A stretch of 21,535 nucleotides of DNA from Anaerobacillus sp. GTDB lineage: Bacteria > Bacillota > Bacilli > Bacillales_H > Anaerobacillaceae. Location of the stretch: assembly GCA_007120055.1 (NCBI GenBank), contig SKOL01000668.1, positions 1 to 21,535 on the forward strand, written 5' to 3'. The notes below the pieces were generated by a model. It saw only the letters and a list, made by a program, of their open reading frames with translations. It did not search any database and was not told the origin of the DNA. A program made the position numbers and the translations under genes. This document shows, piece after piece, positions 1-7,293 of the stretch (positions are counted from its first letter, which is position 1; each line of letters opens with the position of its first letter).

Positions 1-63
1 AACTAATGAAATATCGTCTTTGCCTATCTCTTCAAATAAGCGAATGTACTGAAATTGTGCCAA
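1..63 (-). CDS. PEP synthase-like / PEP-utilising enzyme, N-terminal fragment (runs off the left edge)
   Basis: Only the first 21 codons are visible. They read leftward from a TTG at 63-61, preceded by AAGGGGAG at a proper distance (about 71-78). The peptide begins MAQFQYIRLFEEIGKDDISL. This resembles the start of the nucleotide-binding domain of phosphoenolpyruvate synthases and rifampicin phosphotransferases, where an Asp/Ile-Leu-Val stretch leads into a GGK motif that would lie just outside the window. If so, the full enzyme converts pyruvate and ATP to PEP, or phosphorylates a drug. That a gene starts here is well supported by the RBS and start; the product rests on a short stretch only. 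Confidence 0.55.
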   Translation of the reverse strand, partial: MAQFQYIRLFEEIGKDDISLV

Positions 64-243
64 GTTGTTTCTCCCCTTTAACGATTAATTAATAATAGTA
101 TATCACATTAATTTAATTAAGCTATACTAATGAGAAAATTTTCATAAATATGTTACATTATATAAAAATAGATGAAATTATGATCACAATTTTTGTACAA
201 ATATACATTTGATGGTTTATTAGTTTGTAAATTAAAATCATTT

Positions 244-360
244 AATGAATTTCATCATTCATTATTTTCGCCACTAAGATCTATATATAGTTGCGCCAAA
301 CCCATTCGCAAACTATATATTGCTTGATGTGGGTCGTTTTTAGTAATTATGAAATTCACT
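244..360 (+). repeat. 117-bp palindromic element, copy 1
   Basis: Begins AATGAATTTCAT and ends ATGAAATTCACT, so the ends are near-perfect inverted repeats. The centre has a second inverted repeat, CTATATATAGTTGCG against CGCAAACTATATAT, with CCAC and GTGGG arms outside it. The whole unit can fold into one long interrupted hairpin. Four further copies occur in this window at 6958, 15557, 19610 and 19733. This copy lies in the divergent spacer between the PEP-synthase-like gene and the sigma operon. The regular length and terminal inverted repeats fit a MITE or a REP-type element; no protein is encoded. Confidence 0.85.
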
Positions 361-530
361 CTATTAATAATTTAAACTCACTTATTTTATTATTTCCTTG
401 TTGTCTTATAATGGTATAAAGTTGATTACAGTAAATTCATTTGTGTCAATGTCCTTAATTGAGAGGAAGAAACAGTCAATTCAATATTCACTTTATTTTG
501 GCACCTATTAGCCAATAGTTTTCTATAGGA

Positions 531-668
531 AAAGCGCAAGCGCATTGATCAGCTTCGATAAGCGTTGGAGGGCCAGCAACGTTTTGCCTCCTCTTCGATT
601 CTACCTCGTGGATAGGCAAATCTTGATGGTCCGAAACGCTCGAGAAGCTAGGCGCTGGAGCTAGACAA
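531..668 (+). repeat. GCGCAAGCGC-type Bacillaceae intergenic element
   Basis: Starts AAAAGCGCAAGCGC and ends GGCGCTGGAGCTAGACAAC. It is clearly more GC-rich than the DNA on both sides and contains internal inverted segments (for example GCCTCC against GGAGGGC, and CGATAAGCG against CGCTCGAG-type arms). From memory, intergenic elements with this opening and closing sequence are common in Bacillus and Geobacillus genomes; I cannot name the family. A short start-like remnant is seen near 7166 and another near 14281. Confidence 0.55.
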
Positions 669-790
669 CTTTCCAAGTTTTAATGCTTTCTTACCTTTTA
701 TAAAAATTGGATCTCACACTTTACTATCGCTTCTCCCCTTGTTGAGAAAAAATAAGTTAACTAAAAAAATATTAAGAAAAACTAAAAAAC

Positions 791-818
791 TGTAACCTTT
801 TTTTCACGTCATTTCGTC
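791..818 (+). promoter_or_regulatory. ECF-type (SigX-like) autoregulatory promoter
   Basis: TGTAAC at 791-796 and CGTC at 815-818 (CGTCTA) are separated by 18 bases. This resembles the B. subtilis SigX promoter pattern (TGTAAC, about 17 bases, CGAC/CGTC), one base longer here. It stands just upstream of the sigma gene, as expected for an ECF factor that transcribes its own operon. A spacer of 18 is not ideal, so the call is tentative. Confidence 0.5.
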
Positions 819-859
819 TAAATATCGGATTTTTTACAGTACGGAAGGTGGTGGTTCAT

Positions 860-1393
860 TTGACCGAAGAAAATAGTAGAAACGGAGAATTGGAAGAATG
901 GTATAACCTTTACAGCGATGCCGTCTTTAAATATATTTGCGTGATGACTCGGGATTACCAACAGGCTGAAGATTTGACTCATGAGACCTTTATTAAAGCC
1001 TATAACAACTATGAATCGTTCCAGCGCCAGGCGGAAACGAAAACGTGGCTGTTCCGGATTGCTCATAATGTGACCATTGATTTTCTCAGGAAGCGTAAGC
1101 CGCTACGGATCATAGAAAGCTTCCTGCAAAATAAAAAGGACTCTAATCCCCTTCCGGAAGACATGCTTCAAATGAAGGAAGAGGCAAGGGAACTTTACAA
1201 GGCCTTAGGGCAGCTGAAACCGGCAAATCGAGAGGTCATTGTGTTACGAAAAATAAAGGGCTTTACCGTCAAGGAAACGAGCGAAATTTTAGGCTGGTCA
1301 GAGAACAAAGTGAAAGTAACACTCCATCGAGCCATCCCTATTTTAAAGAACCAGCTAGCAAAGGAGGGATATTTATATGAGAGAACAACATGA
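860..1393 (+). CDS. ECF RNA polymerase sigma factor, SigX-like
   Basis: A 177-residue group 4 sigma factor. Region 2 shows AEDLTHETFIKAY and then TWLFRIAHNVTIDFLRKRK, the core-binding and -10 recognition part. Region 4 shows REVIVLRKIKGFTVKETSEI and SENKVKVTLHRAI, the -35 recognition helix-turn-helix. There is no extra C-terminal domain, and overall spacing and wording are closest to B. subtilis SigX. The TTG at 860 is chosen because GGAAGGTGG at 843-851 ends eight bases before it; the upstream GTGs at 848 and 851 overlap that site. The 3' end overlaps the next gene by 17 bases, the usual sigma/anti-sigma arrangement. An ECF-type promoter precedes the gene, suggesting autoregulation in response to envelope stress (inference). 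Confidence 0.9.
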   Translation: MTEENSRNGELEEWYNLYSDAVFKYICVMTRDYQQAEDLTHETFIKAYNNYESFQRQAETKTWLFRIAHNVTIDFLRKRKPLRIIESFLQNKKDSNPLPEDMLQMKEEARELYKALGQLKPANREVIVLRKIKGFTVKETSEILGWSENKVKVTLHRAIPILKNQLAKEGYLYERTT

Positions 1394-2438
1394 TTTTCAC
1401 GACTTGGATGACAGACTAGAAAGCTTAGATGTTGACAGCAGCTGGAAAACAGAGCACCGCCAGCAGCTCAAGAACAGAATTCTTCAAGATGTCGAAAAAA
1501 AGAAGTCAGGAACCTCTCACTTTGAAAGATTTCCATATAAATATTATTTCTCTCTTGGAGCAGCAGCTCTTATACTTTGGATCTTAGTGGCACCAAGCTT
1601 TCAGGCTCTTTTTTCAGAATGGAATTTAGTGACTAGCGGCGACGGTCCCCAAGTAGCAGGAACGATGTTGCGTGTTATATTAACGGTTTTTACAGGCTCT
1701 TTTTTCCTAATTGCTACGGTTTTATTATTCCGGTACAACGAACGGGCAAAAAAGCTGTTTTCGATTACGAATGGATTCGGGCTCCTAAGTGATACTATGC
1801 GAGAAATTGTACGTAGAAGCTTCATATTACTAGTAATTCTTCTTGTTTTTTATTTGTTGCAAACAAAAATTCAATTTTACGTGAATGACATTGTATCCAT
1901 ACTTTACCTACTTACCACCGGTGCTTTGGCAGTCTGGATCGGAAGTCGACTCGAAAATCGAGTGAGCAAACTGAGCTATTCATACCCTATTCAGATTATC
2001 GGGAGCCTTCTGGTCATTTTGTACATCGGCTTTCAAATGTTCACACCGTATTTTTTCCCGGAGAACCATCTGATCCAGTCAGGCATTGAAAAAATAGAGA
2101 TTTACTATGAAGCAATAGGGGATAATGATCTAACGATAGAAGAACGTATAGAGCTAGCTAAAATCCCCTACGGAAGCCGGGCAGAGTTTCAGTTCTCTCA
2201 TCGGGAATACATGGAGGAGTACTGGGAGGACAAAGGAGGAATAATTCAGCGTGACTATAATTTAATTAATTTAGTTGATTTCAGCCGTCGTTACCATGAG
2301 TACACATTAATTGTAGAAGTTGAAGTTCAATGGTATGAGGATGAGCAACTGCAAAATAATAGAGAGTTGTGGCAATACACCTTCACACGAGAAGAAGGAG
2401 ACTTTAGAATAATTGGTTCTGGCAGTTTATCAAATTAA
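1377..2438 (+). CDS. Putative membrane anti-sigma factor, five predicted membrane segments
   Basis: A 353-residue protein translated from within the end of the sigma gene, with AAAGGAGGG placed before the ATG. About 50 hydrophilic N-terminal residues are followed by hydrophobic segments at roughly 54-75, 93-117, 145-165, 168-188 and 203-223. A charged C-terminal part of about 125 residues is rich in Glu and Tyr and would lie outside the cell. I do not recognise a named family and see no CHCC zinc motif. Coupling to the sigma gene suggests that the N-terminal cytoplasmic stretch binds and inhibits the sigma factor and that the external domain senses the signal. This role is inferred from position, not from homology. 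Having five segments instead of one is unlike RsiX or RsiW. Confidence 0.8.
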   Translation: MREQHDFHDLDDRLESLDVDSSWKTEHRQQLKNRILQDVEKKKSGTSHFERFPYKYYFSLGAAALILWILVAPSFQALFSEWNLVTSGDGPQVAGTMLRVILTVFTGSFFLIATVLLFRYNERAKKLFSITNGFGLLSDTMREIVRRSFILLVILLVFYLLQTKIQFYVNDIVSILYLLTTGALAVWIGSRLENRVSKLSYSYPIQIIGSLLVILYIGFQMFTPYFFPENHLIQSGIEKIEIYYEAIGDNDLTIEERIELAKIPYGSRAEFQFSHREYMEEYWEDKGGIIQRDYNLINLVDFSRRYHEYTLIVEVEVQWYEDEQLQNNRELWQYTFTREEGDFRIIGSGSLSN

Positions 2439-2476
2439 CAAAAATCAATAGGTTCCCTATTTTTGCTCTTTTTTTT
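2439..2476 (+). terminator. Probable terminator of the sigma operon
   Basis: Directly after the stop codon, CAAAAATCAATAGG and CCTATTTTTG can pair around a TTC loop with a small internal bulge. The tract CTCTTTTTTTT follows. The stem is AT-rich and moderate in strength. Confidence 0.5.
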
Positions 2477-2528
2477 ACAATAAGTTAAGAATTTGACTCT
2501 GTTAAAGCTTAATGTCTATTGTAATTCA

Positions 2529-2555
2529 AATGGACTTCCAATTTGGAAGTCCATT
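2529..2555. repeat. Perfect 13-bp inverted repeat
   Basis: AATGGACTTCCAA and TTGGAAGTCCATT flank a single T. No T-run follows on either strand, so it is not a typical terminator. It sits between convergent genes. The flanks TCTATTGTAATTCA and TCTATTACAATTCA are near-copies of each other, which suggests a decayed small repeat or element end. Confidence 0.5.
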
Positions 2556-2677
2556 GTTAGCTTCTATTACAATTCACTAAGTGACCTACACATAAGCAAC
2601 GACAGCTTCTATTGCTATCGCTTCTATTTGTTGAATAACGGTTCAATGTCTTTCAAGAGATGCCACCCTTTTTGCTT

Positions 2678-4396
2678 CTACAGCTTTGAAAAATCGGTCT
2701 TTTTTATTTTTCTATAAATCAGATAACTGAACACTAAGGCTAATAAACCTATCCCAATAGCCAAATAAGTGAGGTAATGAGGGAGAGAGTTAACTCTAAC
2801 TGAATAGGTCAAACTAACAGATGCTAGTTCTTTGCCTGCTAAATTCAATTCTTCATCCATTGCATCTATACTTGCGCGCGTTGGTGTTTCTTTATCATAA
2901 AGTGCCCATGAAATACTGAGAAAATCGTCATTTATATCAGGATCAATCGTAACAATGGCACCATCATCCCAAGTTCCCAGAGACAATTCATTGCTTAAGT
3001 CAGTTGTACTAGGAGGGAAATTGAAATGAACATTAATAGAATTCAGTTTCGTATTTTCCCCATCGCGATAAAGGTCAATCGTTTGACCAAAGTTCCATCT
3101 GTCTTTATTTTTTGATCCTCCAACAAGTGCACTATCATACTGGTGCAATAAAGTAATGGATTTCGTTTCAAAAGGTTGAACTTCTCCTGATACTTGATAT
3201 CCATTTTGAGTTTCTTCTAAAGTCAATCCTTCTGATAAAGAGAGAATATCACTAGATGGTACACCTTGCCTAAAAATATGATACCCTGGGAGAAAAATGG
3301 TTTCCTCAAAGTGTAAGGGGGAGCCAGTTCCATTTTCATAAGATCTATTCATTATGAATGTTAGTAAGCCGCTTTGACTGCCGGTACCATTTAACATGAT
3401 ATTTATATCCACTTTTTGATCTTCTTCTGCTACCTGAATATGTTCATAAGAACTTAAATCTACTTGTTCTCCATCTTCATTTAATACATTAACATCAGCG
3501 TCCTCCACATTTTCATCTGTGAAGGCAAACCAAAATTCTATATCCTCACTTGATTTCATCTGCGTAGCAGGTTCATTTTTTACTAGGACTTTATGTACAT
3601 CTGGATTCGTTGCAACCCCATAAGTTAAAAAAGATGCTGTTTCTCCAAATACAGTCGTAACATAGCCCCCACTTATTAAGTTCACATTAGTTCCATCTGA
3701 TTCGATTTGCCATTGATCTTTCTCTGCTCCTTTTAAATATCCGAATTTTAATTTTCCATCTGTTTCATAGAATACAATAAATCCATGGTCTACTTGTTCA
3801 ACATGAAGGAAATTGTCATAATCAGTGTTTAATTCTTTAAAGAGTTCCCCTACATCACTATCGGTTGTTTCCTCATTTTGTTGTTCTTTAAAATGCGCTT
3901 CTGCTTTCTGCTTTACTAAGGGCTCTAAATCACGAACATTATTTCTCGTAAAAATTCTATCGTGATATTTTTCTGGGAATAGGCTACGAACAGAGGGGTC
4001 ATATTCAGATCCGTCTAATGGTCTGAAATGTTCAACTACATAAAATTCTTCAAAGTTATCTTCTTTTATAACAACTATTAGTGGTAAACTAGCCCCACCG
4101 CCTTGTTGTAATTCCCCATTATCTAGGTAATACTCACTGTAATAAGTCCACAAGTATACATATATTTCACCGTCATCTTTTTGTTTTGTGCCGTAAAATT
4201 CTTGAGCTGAAAAAGATGTGCCTCGGTGTGATTGATGAGCCACTTGCTCTTCTATATACTGTGTGATGACATCCTCCATATTCTCTGTAACCTTTACTTC
4301 ATCTTCAACTACGATTAACTCGTTTTGAGGCATTTTACATCCCGCTATAGATACGAATAACAACACGATTATGATGATGATTATAATATTGCGCAT
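2678..4396 (-). CDS. Large lipoprotein with C-terminal membrane segment, function unknown
   Basis: A 572-residue protein. The N-terminus is a short basic start, a poly-isoleucine/valine core and the lipobox SIAGC, making Cys20 the probable lipidated residue. The region up to about 535 is hydrophilic and acidic, rich in Asp, Glu, Tyr and Thr, with beta-like spacing. Residues about 541-563 form one membrane helix followed by RKIKK. The protein would therefore be tethered to the outer membrane face by a lipid and also by a helix near its end. AAAGGAGG lies six bases before the ATG. I recognise no family; an envelope or sensory role is only a guess. It is the distal member of a leftward group of small surface proteins. 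Confidence 0.8.
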   Translation of the reverse strand: MRNIIIIIIIVLLFVSIAGCKMPQNELIVVEDEVKVTENMEDVITQYIEEQVAHQSHRGTSFSAQEFYGTKQKDDGEIYVYLWTYYSEYYLDNGELQQGGGASLPLIVVIKEDNFEEFYVVEHFRPLDGSEYDPSVRSLFPEKYHDRIFTRNNVRDLEPLVKQKAEAHFKEQQNEETTDSDVGELFKELNTDYDNFLHVEQVDHGFIVFYETDGKLKFGYLKGAEKDQWQIESDGTNVNLISGGYVTTVFGETASFLTYGVATNPDVHKVLVKNEPATQMKSSEDIEFWFAFTDENVEDADVNVLNEDGEQVDLSSYEHIQVAEEDQKVDINIMLNGTGSQSGLLTFIMNRSYENGTGSPLHFEETIFLPGYHIFRQGVPSSDILSLSEGLTLEETQNGYQVSGEVQPFETKSITLLHQYDSALVGGSKNKDRWNFGQTIDLYRDGENTKLNSINVHFNFPPSTTDLSNELSLGTWDDGAIVTIDPDINDDFLSISWALYDKETPTRASIDAMDEELNLAGKELASVSLTYSVRVNSLPHYLTYLAIGIGLLALVFSYLIYRKIKKTDFSKL

Positions 4397-4455
4397 ATTT
4401 AGCCTCCTTTTTCGTTGTTAGCTATATCTTAAAAAATTGAATTCTCTATACTGTT

Positions 4456-4605
4456 TCAAGGATGTAAACAAATTGTAACAGTTGTTCCAACATTTAATTT
4501 ACTTTGTATAATAAACTCACCATCGTGTTTATTTATAATTTCTTGGCAAATAGAAAGTCCTAATCCTACTCCACCGATTGCAATATTTATTGCCTCTTGC
4601 TTGTT
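4456..4605 (-). pseudogene. Remnant of a sensor histidine kinase (C-terminal ATPase end)
   Basis: The leftward frame reads [19 protein letters not shown], then a GTTVTI-type end and a stop. This is the G2 box and terminal strands of a HATPase_c domain. H, N, G1 and F boxes and any sensor part are missing, and no start or ribosome binding site belongs to this frame. Recognisable similarity stops almost exactly where the upstream lipoprotein gene ends (its TAA is at 4606-4604). This looks like a breakpoint left by deletion or recombination that removed most of a kinase gene. Confidence 0.65.
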
Positions 4606-5140
4606 AGTTAACTTTTGGATTGTTACTTCTACTTGCCTCAAAAATCCTTGAGTACATTTCTTTAACGTTTCTTTCATTAAATTCATCATTGTATAATCCG
4701 AAGTACCAATACTTGTCTTCCTCTTGTTCAGATGACAGATAACCAATAGCGTAATGATTACTTATTTCCTTTAACTCCTTATCATTTTCATATGTTAATT
4801 CGTCATCAACAAAAGAATGATATGATTTTGTTGCACCTATAAAGAAAAATGGAATATTTGAATGTAGATAAACATCCACATATTGACTTTGAGAAGCTTC
4901 TTGTAAGTTTTCTTCCATAATAAATATCGCGTCATAAACTTTCAGATCTTTGTCAAACAAATCCTCAAATTTGATTTCAAAGAACTCAATATGTTCTTCC
5001 ATTACTTTCGGTGTTTCACCTATTACCGCTATGTTCAATGCTCTGCCTTCGTACAATTTGAAATCTTGATTTGAAGTACAAGCGGAAACCACTAATAGTA
5101 AAATTAAAAATAACATTTGTGTTCCAAAAATTCTTTTCAT
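4604..5140 (-). CDS. Small lipoprotein of unknown function
   Basis: A 178-residue protein with a clear lipoprotein signal: basic KR start, hydrophobic core and lipobox VVSAC with Cys21 as the lipidation site. The mature part is acidic with many Phe and Tyr residues and no motif I recognise. TAGGAGCG precedes the ATG at 5140. It starts 21 bases after the next upstream gene ends, so the two are probably co-transcribed. The last residues (RSNNPKVN) adjoin the histidine-kinase remnant, so the native C-terminus may have been altered at that junction. Confidence 0.75.
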   Translation of the reverse strand: MKRIFGTQMLFLILLLVVSACTSNQDFKLYEGRALNIAVIGETPKVMEEHIEFFEIKFEDLFDKDLKVYDAIFIMEENLQEASQSQYVDVYLHSNIPFFFIGATKSYHSFVDDELTYENDKELKEISNHYAIGYLSSEQEEDKYWYFGLYNDEFNERNVKEMYSRIFEASRSNNPKVN

Positions 5141-5161
5141 AATATCGCTCCTAGACTTTCT

Positions 5162-5551
5162 TTAAACCAATATATTTAATAATTTTCTAGTAATAAACAT
5201 AACGTGCAGGAATATTAAAGATGCAGCAATACCATACACCATCCAATAAAATGCTTCCGTGCCTAACCCTTCATTCAAAATCACAATATACAAGAACACA
5301 TTAACAATAATACCGCCAATAGAATATAAAATAATGGAACCAATATACTTTGCAAATTGTTTATTAAAATTTATTTTTTTCAATAATAAATCAGCAAACA
5401 TGGAAAATAAAACTCCACCAAATAAAAATATTAAAGATGAAAACATTAAATAAATCCCAAAATACTCCATGGAACCATTAAAAAATGAAAAGCCTAATGA
5501 AAATAACAATGCTGAAATAACAGCTGAAATTAGCTTCTCTAAAACATTCAT
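5162..5551 (-). CDS. Small four-helix membrane protein, unknown
   Basis: A 129-residue, mostly hydrophobic protein with about four membrane segments (approximately residues 8-27, 32-54, 68-92 and 100-122) joined by short loops; Lys and Asn fill the central loop. AAGGAGATGATAG lies before the ATG at 5551. It lies between a DUF4359-like protein and a lipoprotein on the same strand and is probably part of the same transcript. No family was recognised. Confidence 0.75.
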   Translation of the reverse strand: MNVLEKLISAVISALLFSLGFSFFNGSMEYFGIYLMFSSLIFLFGGVLFSMFADLLLKKINFNKQFAKYIGSIILYSIGGIIVNVFLYIVILNEGLGTEAFYWMVYGIAASLIFLHVMFITRKLLNILV

Positions 5552-5686
5552 TCTATCATCTCCTTATTTTATTAAAATTGAAGATTTAATTGTAGAAACC
5601 TCCCTGTTTGTGAAATAAGAGCAGCAACAACTTATTAAGTTATCTACTCTTCGTTAATTGAAGAGTTACCTGTTAATCTCTTTGTA

Positions 5687-6037
5687 TTAGATTAACTTGA
5701 TTACCTTGATGGTCATGAAACTTAACCCGTTATACTGCCCTTCTGTCAATTGGTAAAAATCCCCCATAAATCCTATATGTCTAGGTCCATAATGCCCCAT
5801 AGACTCTATCGGCATTTTAGGTGCATAGGTTGAGAACAAATAAAAGTTTTTACTATCAATCATTGATTCTATATCCTTGTATTCTCCTGTTTTTTCTTTA
5901 CTAAATTCAAAGTATTCTTGGAGCATCTTCTCATTGTATACCATATATTCTTGTTTAGTCGGGTTCATCAAAATAGATAAAATAATAAAAAGACTAATAA
6001 TTCCAAAGAGAATATACCTCTTTTTTATATTTTTCAT
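5687..6037 (-). CDS. Small membrane-anchored protein, possibly DUF4359-like
   Basis: The ATG at 6037 is chosen because AGGAGGAAAGCTA precedes it; the longer frame from 6082 has no such site. The product has 116 residues: a basic MKNIKKR start, one membrane helix of about 18 residues, then NPTKQEYMVYNEKM. The motif NP-(S/T)-x-x-E/D-Y directly after a single helix, and the later Phe-Ser-Thr-Tyr and Gly-Phe-Met-Gly-Asp-Phe-Tyr stretches, recall DUF4359 proteins as I remember them. The assignment is tentative and no function is known. Confidence 0.7.
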   Translation of the reverse strand: MKNIKKRYILFGIISLFIILSILMNPTKQEYMVYNEKMLQEYFEFSKEKTGEYKDIESMIDSKNFYLFSTYAPKMPIESMGHYGPRHIGFMGDFYQLTEGQYNGLSFMTIKVIKLI

Positions 6038-6140
6038 TAGCTTTCCTCCTATATCAAAAGACATGAAATAATTTGTACCCATTCCGATTATTCAATATTT
6101 ATATTGTTGTACAGTATAGGGAGACGGCGTAATAAAGTTG

Positions 6141-6338
6141 TGATGGGCGCTCCTGTATTACAGTATTCTAAAATTCACCCAGCAAAACATGGATTTGCGC
6201 ACCAGAATTAAAGTATATGTAAAAAGAGTGCATCAAAACGCGGATTGATGCACAGATATTCAATTTTCTGGAAAATATACGGGTCAATACGCCGATTAGG
6301 CGCAAATAAAATATAATATTTGTAAATTCGGTGCAATA
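6141..6338 (-). repeat. Short array of the 51-52 bp hairpin unit (four units, leftward)
   Basis: Core positions (TGTA or its variants on this strand) fall at 6167, 6218, 6269 and 6321, giving steps of 51, 51 and 52. Read on the minus strand the units match the larger array at 20395-20870. For example, ATCTGTGCATCAATCCGCG here corresponds to ATCTGTGCATCAATACGTG there. GTGCATCAA and TTGATGCAC at 6228-6252 form a hairpin across a unit junction. The outer units are more diverged. Confidence 0.7.
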
Positions 6339-6349
6339 TGAGATTCTCT

Positions 6350-6532
6350 ACGGACATGAGTTCCGTTATTTACACGATTTACTGGTTTTTCCTTGTGCTT
6401 GCGGACATCTGTTCCGCTATTACATCAAAATCTATCGAAAGTTACGCTTTTGGCTCTACTTAACGGAACGTATGTCCGTTTATTTTTTTATAGCCCCAAT
6501 TTTAGCTGAAATAAAGGAACCTATGTCCGCTT
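6350..6532. repeat. Cluster of CGGACA/TCCG mini-hairpins in inverted arrangement
   Basis: Two copies read ACGGACATGAGTTCCGTTATTT (6350-6371, given as motif ACGGA-7-TCCGT) and GCGGACATCTGTTCCGC (6401). Two read in the opposite direction: AACGGAACGTATGTCCGTT (6462) and AAGGAACCTATGTCCGCTT (6514). Each is a small 5-bp stem with a 7-base loop, and forward and reverse copies can also pair with each other over the longer span. A second cluster lies at 17191-17319. Confidence 0.7.
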
Positions 6533-6732
6533 CAATGTAATGTCCCTCTCTATCTACTACTTAAAATGAAAGTTATCGCATGCGTTTTAATTGCGAATAG
6601 CCTGTTTGCACCTCTGAGTATGATCTAGGTATTTCCTCTGTTAGATATACTTTACATACAATAGGCTAATGCGGTTACCGCAACCATCTAGGATAAAAGG
6701 AAACTAAAACATGTCATATCATTTTAATATTT

Positions 6733-6903
6733 TTATAATCTTGAATTTTTCATTTCGTTCATTTTTTCATTTCTAGTGTTTTGCTGGAACTTTTCTAATA
6801 GTTCTTCAGCCATTTGCCTTTCTTCTTTAGAGTTCCAAAAACTTCTTTTTTGTTTAGCTAACATTTTAATCAGAAATTTTTTCTCTTTTAACGTAAGAAG
6901 CAC
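6733..6903 (-). CDS. Small basic protein of 56 residues, unknown
   Basis: Starts at GTG 6903 with AAAGGAAGATG upstream at a suitable distance. The product is MLLTLKEKKFLIKMLAKQKR followed by a Trp and a Glu/Lys-rich helix (SKEERQMAEELLEKFQ) and an Asn/Met/Lys tail. It looks like an amphipathic, mostly helical small protein. Palindromic element copy 2 ends up 54 bases upstream of the start, so it lies in the promoter region. Charge pattern and RBS favour a real gene; function is unknown. Confidence 0.5.
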   Translation of the reverse strand: MLLTLKEKKFLIKMLAKQKRSFWNSKEERQMAEELLEKFQQNTRNEKMNEMKNSRL

Positions 6904-6957
6904 GATTCATCTTCCTTTCGTAAATAGTAAATCGAAGGCCTACAATTTTATTCTTTT

Positions 6958-7074
6958 AATGAATTTCATAACTCGTTATTTCCGCCACTACGATCAATAT
7001 ATAGTTGCGTCAAAACCATTCGCAAACTACATATTGTTTAATGTGGCTCATTTTAGGTAGTTATGAAATTCACT
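6958..7074 (+). repeat. 117-bp palindromic element, copy 2
   Basis: Same orientation as copy 1 and the same length. Ends are AATGAATTTCAT and ATGAAATTCACT; the central arms are CAATATATAGTTGCG and CGCAAACTACATATTG, with CCGCCAC and ATGTGGC outside them. Situated upstream of the 56-residue leftward gene. Confidence 0.85.
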
Positions 7075-7235
7075 CCTTAAATAAAATTGTAGCAAAAAAT
7101 ATTTTCTTTGTCTTAACTTAAGACCTCAAACAAAAGAAATAATGTTACGAGACCAGCGTAAATAAGAAAAGCGTAGCGACTTGGAAGGCCGCTAAAAGAA
7201 TTGAAGGAGCAGCAAATTTCCTCCTCCTTATTCAA

Positions 7236-7261
7236 AAAAAAAGCCAAGCATTCGCTTGGCT
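7236..7261 (-). terminator. Rho-independent terminator of the MFS gene
   Basis: AGCCAAGC (7242-7249) and GCTTGGCT (7254-7261) form a perfect 8-bp stem with an ATTC loop. On the minus strand the stem is followed by at least eight T residues. It lies about 30 bases past the stop codon at 7294. Confidence 0.9.
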
Positions 7262-7293
7262 ATCATCCTAAAACTTTATATATTACTCAATCT

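Larger units (their letters stand above)
64..859. other. Intergenic region between two divergent genes
   Basis: About 800 bases without a convincing gene. It holds one copy of the 117-bp palindromic element (244-360), a GCGCAAGCGC-type repeat (531-668) and the ECF-type promoter of the sigma-factor operon (791-818). The remaining sequence is very AT-rich. A leftward open frame across 488-676 lies inside the repeat and has no ribosome binding site, so it is not called. Confidence 0.6.
6038..6732. other. Intergenic region made mostly of repeats
   Basis: Holds a four-unit array of the 51-52 bp hairpin repeat in leftward orientation (6141-6338) and a cluster of CGGACA mini-hairpins (6350-6532). 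No credible gene was found. A rightward open frame at 6331-6540 runs through the repeats and lacks a ribosome binding site. The stretch 6540-6732 shows nothing recognisable apart from GCGGTTACCGC, a short palindrome near 6671. Confidence 0.6.
6904..7293. other. Spacer with palindromic element and terminator
   Basis: Contains element copy 2 (6958-7074), a short fragment beginning AGAAAAGCGTAGCG near 7166 that resembles the start of the element at 531, and the terminator of the leftward MFS gene (7236-7261). No gene seen. Confidence 0.55.

Noticed and set aside
488..676. 62-codon leftward frame
   Set aside because: It lies entirely inside a dispersed GC-richer repeat of a type common in Bacillaceae intergenic regions.
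2493..2717. Rightward 74-codon frame with possible insertion-sequence end (GACTCTGTTAAAGC)
   Set aside because: The match to an element end is only a vague memory, no transposase is present and the frame crosses a perfect inverted repeat.
6776..7060. Rightward 94-codon frame
   Set aside because: It is antisense to the 56-residue gene and runs into the palindromic element; no ribosome binding site.
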